A stretch of DNA of 64,000 nt. Origin: Anabaena cylindrica PCC 7122. GTDB taxonomy: Bacteria > Cyanobacteriota > Cyanobacteriia > Cyanobacteriales > Nostocaceae. The DNA is taken from NCBI RefSeq assembly GCF_000317695.1, contig NC_019771.1, forward strand, positions 868,001 through 932,000, read 5' to 3'. The notes beneath the pieces were generated by a model. It was given only the letters and a program-made list of their open reading frames with translations, had not been told where the DNA came from and searched no databases. The position numbers and the translations under genes are program-made. Each line of letters starts with the position of its first letter. Within the stretch, counting starts at the first letter, position 1. This document shows, piece after piece, positions 9,556 to 19,342 of the stretch.

Positions 9556-12321
9556 ATGAGAGTTAGACCCTTTCTATTGATGGTAACAACTGGGTTATTA
9601 ACTCCAGAAATATTGCTTACAGCAATATTTCTATGGAGTTGCGGTGCATTGGCGAAGCCGACTGTAGGTATAACTCAAGTCACATCTGATGGTACTACTA
9701 ACACCATTGTTAACGCCAGTGGCAATAATTCTAATATCCTTAATGGTATTGAAAAAGGTAATAATTTATTTCATAGTTTCAGTAACTTCTCAGTACCTAC
9801 AGGTGGTTCAGCAACCTTTGATTTAACTAACACCCCAAATATTACAACTATATTTAGCCGGGTGACAGGTGGAAATGTTTCCAATATTGATGGGTTAATT
9901 CGCACGCTCAATAGTAGTAACCCGGTGAGTTTATTTTTAATGAATCCGGCGGGGATTATGTTTGGGCAAAATGCCAGTTTGAATATTGGCGGCTCATTTG
10001 TTGGTACGACTGCCAATAGTATTAAGTTCGCAGATGGTACAGAATTTAGTGCTGTAAATCCAACTCAACCACCCTTATTAACCATGAGCGTACCTGTGGG
10101 TTTGCAGATGGGAAGTAATGCGGGAGGGATACAAGTTCAAGGTACACCTGCCAACAATTTCCTACGGACACCGACATTATCGATCGCACCGAATCAAACG
10201 TTGGCTTTGATTGGGGGACAAGTGGATATCAATAGTGCCAACATTTCTGCGCCGGATAGCCGTGTGGAATTGTGGGCGATGCAAAATGGTACAGTGAATA
10301 TATCCACCTCTGGTAACTGGCAATTGGCGAGTTTATCTTCATCGCCAACATGGGGCAATATTACCCTGCAACAATCGTCCTATATCAATACGAGTGGGGC
10401 GATTGGGGGTGCGATCAACATCCGGGGGCGGGGGTTAACCCTTCAAGATGGCTCAAATATAGAATCTTCTACTGGTGAAAATGGTCAAGGACAGGGTATC
10501 AATGTCCAAGCTACAGAATTTGTCGATTTACTGGGTATTTCTCATCCCAATAATGTTACTTTTCCAGGTTTAAGCACCAGTGTAAAAGGGAGTGAAGCAA
10601 CTGCTGGAAATACCACGATTGACACCCAACGATTACGCCTTGCCAATGGAGGAGCGATCAACTCCTTTAACCTTGGTATTGACTTTTCGACTTTCACGCC
10701 GATCAACAATGCCAAAACAGGGGACATCAAAGTTCATGCCACCGATGTAGAAATTATTGGTTATGGGCCATTCCGCAGTCCAAGTACAGGAAACTCCTTT
10801 CCAGGAAGTGTAATTGGAACGCTTATTCTAGGAGGACAACAGAATGAAAGTGGTTCAATTACGGTAGAGGCTGAACGAGTACGGCTGCTAGATGGGGGAG
10901 GTATCAGCACCGATTTGTTTGGTGCTTTCTCCCCTGTAACTGGCAAAGCTGGGGATATTTCCGTGACGGCAACTCAAAGCCTCGATATTCGTGGTACAAA
11001 CCCTGACAATGGTACCAGTGCGATCATCAGTTCAATTCTAACCGGGGCGGTTGGTCAAGGGGGCAATGTGATAATTAACACGGGTCAACTCGCTCTCACC
11101 AACGGTGGAACCATCTCCAGTCAAATTACAGGCAGTCCAAATGCTGCGATCGCAGGCAGAGGCACAGCAGGGAATATCACGATCCAAGCCACTGATGTGC
11201 AGGTTAGCGATCCCGTGGTTGATCTTCTTGGTAACGCCCCCAGTGGTATCACTGTAGCGATAGGGCAGAATTCCACAGGCAAGGGAGGCAATATTAGCTT
11301 GACAGCAGACAATCTGCGCGTCTTCAATGGTGGACAAATTACCTCATCGACAGATGGCAATGGTGCAGCAGGTAATGTCAACTTGCAAGTCAACAATATA
11401 ACCGTAGAGGGTAATTCCCAACCCTTAACTGATGATCGCATTCTCCCAAGTACCATTACTGCTGCTTCTACTACCACCTCTGATGCTGGTTCAGTTAATC
11501 TAGTGGTAGATAAACTCAATGTTCTTGATCATGGGCAAATTTCCGTTAGTAATATAGGTGGCGGTAATTCAGGCAACTTGCTCATTAATGCCAACCGCAT
11601 CAAGCTAGAACAAGGAGGCAGTCTGCTTTCAGAAGTTTCCGCAGGCGATCGCGGTAATCTGACTCTCAATACTGATGTTCTGCTAATGCGTTATGGCGGT
11701 GAAATTAGTACCAATGCCACAGGTACAGCTACAGGCGGCAATATCAGCATCAATGCACCGATTATTATTGGTTTAGAAAACAGCGATATTACTGCCAATG
11801 CTATTGAAGGGGCTGGTGGGAATATTGATATTCAAACTCAGGGTTTATTTGGACTAGAATTCCGCGACCAACTCACCCCGGACAGTGATATTACAGCTAG
11901 TTCCCAATTTGGCATTAGTGGTACTGTGCAAATTAATAATTTTGGAGTTGACCCCAGTTCTGGTTTAGTGGAATTGCCAGAGAATGTGACAGACCCATCC
12001 CAACAAATAGCGACAGGTTGTTCTGATAATAGTGGCAGCAGTTTTGTGGCCACAGGACGGGGTGGATTACCACAAAATCCCAATCAACAAACCAGACGTG
12101 ATGTCTACGATAGACTACACCTAAGCACTTGGTCTGATATCCGCGACATCTCTGCATATCGTGGAAATAGTGCATCAGCACAAATACCCCAATCGGCCAA
12201 ATCTCTGATCTCAGCTACCTCTTGGCATCGTAACACCCAAGGCAAAATTGAGTTAATTGCCGATCAATCTCCCATCCAGGTGCAACAACCATTAACCTGT
12301 GCTGCTGTTCTTAAGCCCTAA
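9556..12321 (+). CDS. TPS exoprotein, FHA family (paralogue 5)
   Basis: 921 aa. The signal peptide carries the 7-residue insertion in a diverged form (KPTVGIT); the TPS domain has NPAGIMFG. The passenger is shared in patches with the gene at 28311: about 10110-10500 and 11230-12190 are nearly identical to parts of that gene, while the part between has clearly diverged. The C-terminal dispersed repeat is a degenerate form (GATGTCTACGATAGACTACAC). The gene ends LTCAAVLKP rather than PKS, and the recurrent spacer does not follow it, so this is the end of the first unbroken run of the array. Confidence 0.93.
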   Translation: MRVRPFLLMVTTGLLTPEILLTAIFLWSCGALAKPTVGITQVTSDGTTNTIVNASGNNSNILNGIEKGNNLFHSFSNFSVPTGGSATFDLTNTPNITTIFSRVTGGNVSNIDGLIRTLNSSNPVSLFLMNPAGIMFGQNASLNIGGSFVGTTANSIKFADGTEFSAVNPTQPPLLTMSVPVGLQMGSNAGGIQVQGTPANNFLRTPTLSIAPNQTLALIGGQVDINSANISAPDSRVELWAMQNGTVNISTSGNWQLASLSSSPTWGNITLQQSSYINTSGAIGGAINIRGRGLTLQDGSNIESSTGENGQGQGINVQATEFVDLLGISHPNNVTFPGLSTSVKGSEATAGNTTIDTQRLRLANGGAINSFNLGIDFSTFTPINNAKTGDIKVHATDVEIIGYGPFRSPSTGNSFPGSVIGTLILGGQQNESGSITVEAERVRLLDGGGISTDLFGAFSPVTGKAGDISVTATQSLDIRGTNPDNGTSAIISSILTGAVGQGGNVIINTGQLALTNGGTISSQITGSPNAAIAGRGTAGNITIQATDVQVSDPVVDLLGNAPSGITVAIGQNSTGKGGNISLTADNLRVFNGGQITSSTDGNGAAGNVNLQVNNITVEGNSQPLTDDRILPSTITAASTTTSDAGSVNLVVDKLNVLDHGQISVSNIGGGNSGNLLINANRIKLEQGGSLLSEVSAGDRGNLTLNTDVLLMRYGGEISTNATGTATGGNISINAPIIIGLENSDITANAIEGAGGNIDIQTQGLFGLEFRDQLTPDSDITASSQFGISGTVQINNFGVDPSSGLVELPENVTDPSQQIATGCSDNSGSSFVATGRGGLPQNPNQQTRRDVYDRLHLSTWSDIRDISAYRGNSASAQIPQSAKSLISATSWHRNTQGKIELIADQSPIQVQQPLTCAAVLKP

Positions 12322-12871
12322 GTAGTCAGACAGAAAGAGCGATCGCAATGACTGTAAATATTTTGTCCAATCACTTAATTTTATTGCTATCAACAGAGTC
12401 CATTCATGTCCAATTTGTCTACTCACATCTTGTGCCTGGCGACTGGAAGTCACGGCTACACAGACAAAACCCGCCTACGCGGGTTTGAAACCACAATATG
12501 CATCTTTGGCCAACCCTTCTTTCGTCTCTACAATCTTTGTCAGAAATGTTTTTTGTAAAACAGCAAAAATACTGATAAAAAAACCATAAAAAATTAACCC
12601 ACATTCCGCACCCTGGGGTGTCACATAGTATTATCACTTGATTTTCTCTTATTTTTCGGATACAAATTATGCTTTCCCAGCATCATGCATCCGTTAATTC
12701 TTTGAGCATTGGTATATAATACGGCTTTATATCATCATAAAAAGCAGTAAAAACCGAGTGTGACAGTTGAGGGTGCGGAAGATCGGAATTAAATAAGTAA
12801 GTAGTTCTACACTAGAAAGGCATTAATAAATGCCCTAGTATAAATCATTAAATATCTCAATACAGATTCTG
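12322..12871. other. Intergenic region with repeat debris
   Basis: 550 bases without a credible gene. From left to right it holds a HIP1 site (about 12341), a perfect stem-loop AACCCGC-CTAC-GCGGGTT (12468-12485) of a kind common in Nostoc-like genomes, a short fragment (GTCTCTACAATCTTT, near 12528) of the repeat also seen at 56200, and a possible MITE at 12603-12780. The promoter of the next gene should lie after 12780, but no convincing -35/-10 pair stands out. Confidence 0.6.
12603..12780. mobile_element. MITE-like element with imperfect terminal inverted repeats
   Basis: TTCCGCACCCTGGGGTGTCA at the left and TGACAGTTGAGGGTGCGGAA at the right are inverted repeats of about 22 bp (including the outer CA/TG) differing only in a central four-base block. 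The element is 178 bp and noncoding. The bases just left (ACCCACATTCCGCA from 12597) repeat the terminal sequence of the IS1634-type element at 19181, so this may instead be a composite of an IS end and another repeat. No clear target duplication was seen. Confidence 0.4.
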
Positions 12872-13654
12872 ATGTCAAATCAAACTTTAAGGGCTTCTAG
12901 TAGCAAATTAGTGAGCAAATTTCGACTAGCTGCATTTATTACTTTAGCAACGCTTTTTTCATCGCCAGTTCGTGCGATTACCCTAGTCCAAGATCGGAAC
13001 ACTTTACAAAGTAATGACCAAATCGAATGGTCAAGTTTAGGAAAAGTATTAAACCCTTTTGCTCCCAATCCTAATGACTTTCTTCCATATTCATTTTCAG
13101 GTCAATCTTCTCATGGTTTAGGGATAAGCGTAAATATTCCGTCAGCAGGAGGAGATATTACTCCACCATTTATTTTTCAAAATAACCCACCAGTTCAAAC
13201 TAACTTTGCTCCTGGTGATTTTCTTTTATTTACAGGTTTTAGTCCTACTGTTATTCCCACTGGAAATCCCAACCCTATAACGATTTTTTTTGATAAAAAT
13301 GTTAAAGCTGCTGGAACTCAAATTGCTGCGAGTGGTAGCGAAAATATAGATTATGAAGTTTTTATATCAGCATTTGATGATGAGAACAACTTACTTGGAA
13401 CATTTTCTATCCCAGGAATTTCTTCTGGCACACGTGATAATTCAGCTGTCTTTTTAGGTGTAACCAGCGATACAGCTAACATCAAAAGCTTAGTTTTTAA
13501 TACTTCCTCACCACAACGTGGTTTCGGAATTAATAGAGTCAGTATTACGACAGTTAATGAGCCATATACTGGTTTTGGCTTATTAATTTTTGGTGCTTTA
13601 GGCTTATGCTTGAAGGGCTATAAGCAAACTAAAATTAGGACTTACACAAATTGA
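12872..13654 (+). CDS. PEP-CTERM-like exported protein
   Basis: 260 aa. The N-terminus has a signal peptide (basic SKLVSKFR, hydrophobic stretch, SSPVRA, cleavage around residue 36). The C-terminus (VNEPYTGFG, hydrophobic LLIFGALGLCL, then KGYKQTK) has the layout of a PEP-CTERM sorting signal: an E-P motif, one membrane segment and a basic tail. The first residues of the motif are V-N-E-P rather than V-P-E-P, so it is a degenerate form. By family it would be processed by an exosortase and displayed on the surface or in extracellular polysaccharide. The central domain is not recognised. It is the only gene of another family inside the exoprotein array apart from transposases, and it has 550 bp upstream and 338 bp downstream, so it is probably a separate transcription unit. 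Confidence 0.8.
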   Translation: MSNQTLRASSSKLVSKFRLAAFITLATLFSSPVRAITLVQDRNTLQSNDQIEWSSLGKVLNPFAPNPNDFLPYSFSGQSSHGLGISVNIPSAGGDITPPFIFQNNPPVQTNFAPGDFLLFTGFSPTVIPTGNPNPITIFFDKNVKAAGTQIAASGSENIDYEVFISAFDDENNLLGTFSIPGISSGTRDNSAVFLGVTSDTANIKSLVFNTSSPQRGFGINRVSITTVNEPYTGFGLLIFGALGLCLKGYKQTKIRTYTN

Positions 13655-13992
13655 AAAACCTTATTCATGACTGATGAAGGGAATTTATGTGAATAATATC
13701 CCATAAAATGACAATACTTTTCGGTTAAGGCTAAAGATAGAAATAGTTGATATTCTTAACCGAACAGTATTCAGCTTGATTATATACTAGATATCGGATT
13801 ACTAATAACTCAATTAGCACAAGAAATATTCATATATTTCTCTACAATATTTTCTACTAAAATTCAGCAAAATAACTATCTTTTATGTTTACTGTAAAAA
13901 CCTATTAAAGAGAATCTAAACCTCGATAGAAATACTATTATTTATTTCGTAAATTCCAACTTTGAAAATATAGATAGGGAGATTTTTTAGCA
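13655..13992. other. Intergenic region between PEP-CTERM-like gene and paralogue 6
   Basis: 338 A+T-rich bases without a gene. A 17-nt inverted repeat (13713-13729 with 13755-13771) follows the PEP-CTERM-like gene. The rest should contain the promoter of the next exoprotein gene, which here does not use the recurrent 65-nt spacer. GATAGGGAG before ATG 13993 contains a plausible ribosome-binding GGGAG. Confidence 0.6.
13713..13771. terminator. Inverted repeat, possible terminator
   Basis: AATACTTTTCGGTTAAG and CTTAACCGAACAGTATT pair over 16 of 17 positions around a 25-base loop, about 60 bases after the stop of the PEP-CTERM-like gene. No run of T follows the stem, so it may be a dispersed repeat or RNA-stabilising stem rather than an intrinsic terminator. 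Confidence 0.4.
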
Positions 13993-16473
13993 ATGAAAAA
14001 CTTACGTAGATACTCCATCTGGAGTTTAAAGAAAATACTGTCTATATTCACAACTGGATTATTTTTTTCCAGCATGGTTTCACCCGTAATAGCTGAAGTT
14101 ATATCTGATGGCACAACCAACACCATAGTCAACCTAAATGGCAATAATTTCAATATTCTTAATGGCATTAAAAAAGGAAATAATTTATTTCATAGCTTCA
14201 CTAATTTCTCAGTGCCAATCGGTGGTTCTGCTATTTTTGATTTAGTTAATACGCCCGATATTACAACTATATTTAGTCGAGTAACTGGTGGAAATATTTC
14301 CCATATTGATGGCTTGATTCAGACTCTTAACGGTAATAATCCTGCCAGTTTATTTTTGATGAATCCCAACGGAATTGTATTTGGTCAAAATGCCAGCTTG
14401 AATATTGGTGGATCGTTTGTGGGGACGACGGCGAATAGTATTAAGTTTAGCGATGGGGTAGAATTTAGTGCTGATAATGCTTTCATAATGCCCTTGCTGA
14501 CTATGAGTGTACCTGTGGGTTTACAAATGGGCAGTAATCCTGGTGCAATTACAATATCAGGAACAGGACATAAATTCACCTCTTTCGGTGCAGCAATTAA
14601 CGGCACTATTAGTACGGAGAAATTAAGCGTAGAACAGGGAAAAACATTAGCATTAGTTGGTGGAGATATTACTCTAGATGGGGCAGTTTTAACTGCTGAA
14701 CAGGGAAGAATTGAATTAGGAAGCTTGAATGGCAGGGAATTTGTAAATCTTCAGCTACTAGAACAAGGTTTGACATTGAACTATGCTCAAGTGTCAAATT
14801 TAGGAAATATTCACCTCTCAAAAAAGTCATTGCTGGATACTAGTGGTAGTCCATCTGGTCATATTCAGCTACAAGCAAAAAAAATAAGCATTGCAGAAGG
14901 TTCATTAGTTTTAACCCAAAACAAGGGAAGCCACGCGGGGGGAATGCTTAATGTCAATGCAACCGAATTGTTAGAAATTTCTGGCTACCTGCCAACAGTG
15001 GGAATTCGTACCAGTCTACTGAGTGAAGCATTAGGAACCGGAACTAGCGGAGATATTAGGGTTTCTACTAAACGCTTAGTTATTAAAGATGGTGCTGGAA
15101 TTGATAACAACACTTATGGTCAAGGTAATAGTGGCAGCATTAATATTAATGCCTCTGAGTCAATTCAAGTTAAAGACTATGACCCAGCTAATGCTTTCTC
15201 GACTATCTCATCAACAACATCGTCTACAGGAGTAGGTGGAAATGTGACTGTTTCAACCCCAGATTTATTAGTAGTTAATGGTGCTGTTGTTGGTAGCATT
15301 ACTACGGGTAATGGCGCTGGTGGTAACTTAGTAATTAATGCTGATCATATTCAAGTGAGCGGAAATAATACTCCTGGTGTTACGGCTTTGTCTACAGCTA
15401 GTTTAGTCGCGGGGAATGCGGGTAATTTGACTATCAATACAAACAAATTAATAGTTGATAACAGCGGCGCGGTGACTAGTTCTAGTGTGGGTCAGGGTAA
15501 TGCTGGTGATATCAAGATTAATGCTTTGGAATCGATTGAGATCACGGGAAATTTACCAAAAGCAGAAAATCCCAGTCAAATTAGGTCAGTAGTTAAAAGT
15601 CCTAGCGCTTTTGCACAAAGTTTTTTTAATATTCCTGCAACTCCTCAAGGCGACGGTGGAAATATATATATTAATACTCCATCTCTCAAGATTAATAATC
15701 AAGCATCAGTTACAGTGACAAATCACGGGATTGGAGATTCTGGGACAATAAATATTAATGCGGGATACGTATTACTAGATCGCAATGCTGGTATTACTGC
15801 CAGTACAAATTCTGGTGAAGGAGGTAATATTTCCCTAAAGTTGGAAAATTTCCTATTAATGCGTAATAACAGTTTAATTGACACAGAAGCTAAAGGCTTA
15901 GGCAATGGTGGTAATATTACTATTAATTCTCCCATCATTGTCGGATTAGAAAATAGTGATATCGTCGCCAATGCAGTCCAAGGTAATGGCGGTAATATTA
16001 ACATCACAACCCAAGGCGTATTCGGGTTAAAGTACCGCAACGAACTCACTTCGGAAAACGATATTACAGCGAGTTCTCAATTTGGTGTTAATGGTACTGT
16101 GCAAATTAATAATTTTGGCGTTGACCCCAGTTCTGGGTTAGTGGAATTACCAGAGAATGTGACAGACTCATCACAACAAATAGTTACAGGTTGTTCTCAT
16201 GATACTGGCAGCAGTTTTGTCGCCACGGGACGAGGTGGGATACCTCAAAATCCCACTCAGGATGTGAGGAACAATCCTACTTGGTCAGATATCCGTGACA
16301 TCTTTGCATATCATGGAAATATTGCATCAGCCCAAATACCCCAATCTCCAAAAACTTTGATTTCAGCTACTTCTTGGCATCGTAACACCCAAGGCAAAAT
16401 TGAGTTAATTGCCGATCAATCTCCCATCCAGGTACAACAATTATTAACCTGTGCTGCTGTTCCTAAAAGTTAG
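13993..16473 (+). CDS. TPS exoprotein, FHA family (paralogue 6, lacks C-terminal repeat)
   Basis: 826 aa. The signal peptide is unlike the MRVRPF type (MKNLRRYSIWSLKK, hydrophobic stretch, SPVIA, then EVISDG), and there is no KPTVGIA insertion. The TPS domain with NPNGIVFG and the passenger resemble the others. Near the C-terminus it reads VRNNPTWSDIRDI, where all other members have about ten extra residues (for example VRSDVYDGLRLRTWSDIRDI). It therefore lacks the palindromic DNA repeat present in its paralogues and may show the pre-insertion state. Bases 15950-16110 are nearly identical to 2750-2890 of paralogue 2, so the 3' part is shared despite the different N-terminus. Confidence 0.92.
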   Translation: MKNLRRYSIWSLKKILSIFTTGLFFSSMVSPVIAEVISDGTTNTIVNLNGNNFNILNGIKKGNNLFHSFTNFSVPIGGSAIFDLVNTPDITTIFSRVTGGNISHIDGLIQTLNGNNPASLFLMNPNGIVFGQNASLNIGGSFVGTTANSIKFSDGVEFSADNAFIMPLLTMSVPVGLQMGSNPGAITISGTGHKFTSFGAAINGTISTEKLSVEQGKTLALVGGDITLDGAVLTAEQGRIELGSLNGREFVNLQLLEQGLTLNYAQVSNLGNIHLSKKSLLDTSGSPSGHIQLQAKKISIAEGSLVLTQNKGSHAGGMLNVNATELLEISGYLPTVGIRTSLLSEALGTGTSGDIRVSTKRLVIKDGAGIDNNTYGQGNSGSININASESIQVKDYDPANAFSTISSTTSSTGVGGNVTVSTPDLLVVNGAVVGSITTGNGAGGNLVINADHIQVSGNNTPGVTALSTASLVAGNAGNLTINTNKLIVDNSGAVTSSSVGQGNAGDIKINALESIEITGNLPKAENPSQIRSVVKSPSAFAQSFFNIPATPQGDGGNIYINTPSLKINNQASVTVTNHGIGDSGTININAGYVLLDRNAGITASTNSGEGGNISLKLENFLLMRNNSLIDTEAKGLGNGGNITINSPIIVGLENSDIVANAVQGNGGNINITTQGVFGLKYRNELTSENDITASSQFGVNGTVQINNFGVDPSSGLVELPENVTDSSQQIVTGCSHDTGSSFVATGRGGIPQNPTQDVRNNPTWSDIRDIFAYHGNIASAQIPQSPKTLISATSWHRNTQGKIELIADQSPIQVQQLLTCAAVPKS

Positions 16474-16538
16474 TCATGTTATAAAAGAAGTCATTTAGGG
16501 AACAAAAAGTTGAAATCAAGTATAGGAAATTGTTAGCC

Positions 16539-19091
16539 ATGAAAGTTGCACCCTTTCTATTGATTTTAACAACTGGGTTATTAACTCCAGAAATCATGCT
16601 CACAGCAATATTTCTATGGAGTTGCGGTGCATTGGCAAAGCCGACCGTAGGTATCGCTCAAGTCACATCTGATGGTACTACTAACACCATCGTTAACCCC
16701 AGTGGTAATAATTTCAATATCCTTAATGGTATTGAAAAAAGTAATAACTTGTTCCACAGTTTCAGCAATTTTTCAGTGCCTACAGGTGGTTCAGCAAAAT
16801 TTGATTTAACCAATACGCCAAATATTACAACTATATTTAGCCGGGTGACAGGTGGTAATATTTCTAACATTGATGGTGAAATCAGTGCCAACGGTAGCGC
16901 GAACTTATTTTTAATCAATCCAGCCGGGATTATATTTGGCAAAGATGCCTCACTGAATATAGGTGGTTCATTTGTGGGAACGACTGCCAATAGTATTAAA
17001 TTTGCTGATGGGACAGAATTTAGTGCTGTTAACCCGATGGCAACAACATTATTAACCATGAGTGTACCCATCGGTTTACAAATGGGGAGAAGTTCAGGAG
17101 ATATTCAAGTTGAAGGTGTAGGCAATAGCACTAATATCACACGTATCGGACTTTCCCTACTAAACATCACAACACCAACTACAGGGTTACAGGTTAAATC
17201 TGGTAATACGCTGTCTTTGGTTGCGAGTAACGTTACTATAGATGGTGGTTTACTGATAGCCAACTCTGGGAAAGTTGAATTAGGGGCGTTAAGCAATGGA
17301 CAGTGGTTGCTAGGAGAAAACAATCAACTTGCGACTGTTAGCACAACTCCAACTACAGAATTTGGGGATATTCAACTCCGTGCTGGTTCACTAGTGAATG
17401 TGAGTGGTATCAATGCAGGTTTTGTGCAGTTAAATGGTGGAAATATAACCTTGCAAGATGGTTCAGTAATTGCTGGGCAGAACTTTGGTCAGCAACTCGG
17501 TGGCAACATTCAAATCATTGGTAGTGAATCTCTCTCAATTATTGGTGCTACGTCTACTATTCCCAGCCAAATTACAACTCAAGCCTTGGGCTTGGGTAAA
17601 GGTGGTGATATTAATCTTTCTGCACCTCAAATCATGCTGCAAAATGGTGGGATTGTCGCTGCCAACACTTTCAGTGCTGCCTCTAGTGGTACACTCAGCA
17701 TTAATGCTCCGCTCTCTGTTCAACTCACAGGGACTTCACCATTCGACCCCTCTGCCTTGAGCGCATTGACAACTACAACCTTTAGTCAGGGTAACGCTGG
17801 CTCACTTACCCTCTCAACAGGCACCCTGACTGTTCGAGGTGGCGCACAAATTACCTCTACAACTTTAGGATTTGGTAATGCAGGTCAAGTGAGTGTGAAT
17901 GCAACCGAACTAATTGACTTGGCAGGAACGTCTCTAGTATCGAATAGTGCGATCGTCTCAACTTCCTTTGGTGCAGGAGATGGCGGTACCACCATCATCA
18001 ATACACCTAAACTCAGACTCGATAATGGTGGTGCTATTATCACTACAGCTTTTTCTAGTGGTAATGCAGGTAAAATCATCATTAATGCCGAAGATGCCAT
18101 TGAGATGGCGAATTCTCAACAGCTAGACCTGAATACTGCCAATAGCAATTTCGTTAATACTCAGATCACTTCTAGTGTTACTGCTGCACCAGCGATACTC
18201 CAACTAATTTTAGGACTTCCTGAAAAAGCAACGGGTAATGCTGGATCTGTGTCGATCAACACCTCGACATTAAATATGGACAAGGGTGCTGTCATTTCTG
18301 TGGAAAACCGCCAAACAGGCGAAGGAGGACAACTAGAAATCACTGCGGATTTTGTGACTTTGAAGAATAGCTCCAGAATTAGTGCCTTAACAACATCAGG
18401 TAATGGCGGTGATATCAATCTCGATATTCAGAAAGCTTTGTTATTAAGTCAGAGTAGTCAAATTTCAACCACAGCAGGAGGCTTGGGAAATGGTGGCAAT
18501 ATCACTATCAGTTCTCCAATAATTTTAGGATTAGAAAATAGCGATATCATCGCTAATGCCGCCCAAGGTCGGGGGGGGAACATTCAAATCAGCACTCAAG
18601 GCATTATTGCTCTGGAATACCGTAATACTCTCACCCCCAGAGCAGACTTGACTAATGACATTACAGCTAGTTCCCAATTTGGACTTAGTGGCACAGTAGA
18701 CATTAATAATTTTGGAGTTGACCCCAGTTCTGGTTTAGTGGAATTACCAGAGAATGTGACAGACTCATCAAAACAAATAGCGACAGGTTGTTTTGATAAT
18801 ACTGGCAGCAGTTTTGTGGCCACAGGACGGGGTGGATTACCACAAAATCCCAATCAACAAACCAGACGCAATGTCTACGATAGTCTACACCTAAGCACTT
18901 GGTCTGATATCCGCGACATCTCTGCATATCGTGGAAATAGTGCATCAGCACAAATACCCCAATCGGCCAAATCTCTGATCTCAGCTACCTCTTGGCATCG
19001 TAACACGATCGGCAAAATTGAGTTAATTGCAGATAAATCTCCCATTCAGGTGCAACAATCATTAACCTGTGCTGCTGTTCCTAAAAGTTAG
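16539..19091 (+). CDS. TPS exoprotein, FHA family (paralogue 7)
   Basis: 850 aa from ATG 16539. A TTG at 16530 is in frame, but the paralogues start at the ATG. The N-terminus is MKVAPFLLILTTG, a variant of MRVRPFLLM. KPTVGIA is present (DNA 16637-16657). The TPS domain has the shorter form (ISANGSANLFLINPAGIIFG) that lacks the QTLNGNNPAS segment, a feature otherwise of the 25591/33943/36629 type, so its N-terminal domain is itself mosaic. The C-terminal block has ATGCF and LTCAA cysteines. The recurrent spacer starts after the stop but is broken at about 19129. Confidence 0.92.
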   Translation: MKVAPFLLILTTGLLTPEIMLTAIFLWSCGALAKPTVGIAQVTSDGTTNTIVNPSGNNFNILNGIEKSNNLFHSFSNFSVPTGGSAKFDLTNTPNITTIFSRVTGGNISNIDGEISANGSANLFLINPAGIIFGKDASLNIGGSFVGTTANSIKFADGTEFSAVNPMATTLLTMSVPIGLQMGRSSGDIQVEGVGNSTNITRIGLSLLNITTPTTGLQVKSGNTLSLVASNVTIDGGLLIANSGKVELGALSNGQWLLGENNQLATVSTTPTTEFGDIQLRAGSLVNVSGINAGFVQLNGGNITLQDGSVIAGQNFGQQLGGNIQIIGSESLSIIGATSTIPSQITTQALGLGKGGDINLSAPQIMLQNGGIVAANTFSAASSGTLSINAPLSVQLTGTSPFDPSALSALTTTTFSQGNAGSLTLSTGTLTVRGGAQITSTTLGFGNAGQVSVNATELIDLAGTSLVSNSAIVSTSFGAGDGGTTIINTPKLRLDNGGAIITTAFSSGNAGKIIINAEDAIEMANSQQLDLNTANSNFVNTQITSSVTAAPAILQLILGLPEKATGNAGSVSINTSTLNMDKGAVISVENRQTGEGGQLEITADFVTLKNSSRISALTTSGNGGDINLDIQKALLLSQSSQISTTAGGLGNGGNITISSPIILGLENSDIIANAAQGRGGNIQISTQGIIALEYRNTLTPRADLTNDITASSQFGLSGTVDINNFGVDPSSGLVELPENVTDSSKQIATGCFDNTGSSFVATGRGGLPQNPNQQTRRNVYDSLHLSTWSDIRDISAYRGNSASAQIPQSAKSLISATSWHRNTIGKIELIADKSPIQVQQSLTCAAVPKS

Positions 19092-19180
19092 TCATGTTAT
19101 AAAAAAGTTTATTTAGGGAACAATAAGTTTAAGAGCCTTCGGGCGAGGTAGAGAGCAGGAGGCAGAAGGGAAAATTTTTA
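19092..19180. repeat. Left half of array spacer, broken by inserted DNA
   Basis: 19092-19129 (TCATGTTATAAAAAAG through GGAACAATAAGTT) is the left half of the recurrent spacer; its right half (AAATCAAGTCTAGGAATTATT) resumes at 22420 before the next exoprotein gene. Everything between is therefore inserted. 19130-19180 is repeat-like DNA (CCTTCGGGCGAGGTAG, GAGCAGGAGGCAGAAGG) and the A+T-rich left flank of the IS. Confidence 0.75.
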
Positions 19181-19342
19181 ACCCACATTCCGCAGATGTG
19201 ACTCAGATTATTGATATTTTTGAAAAATTCCAGCCAGGAAAATTTTATCTACCTAATTTTTCTGGCTGAATTTAACTTTATTTGCCAAAAGATAGAGCTT
19301 ATTACAGCAGTTTGCGATCAAACCCACCACAAAAATAGCTAT

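Noticed and set aside
13713..13771. Inverted repeat considered as a riboswitch or small RNA
   Set aside because: Only one simple stem with no T-run and no conserved core; kept as a possible terminator only.
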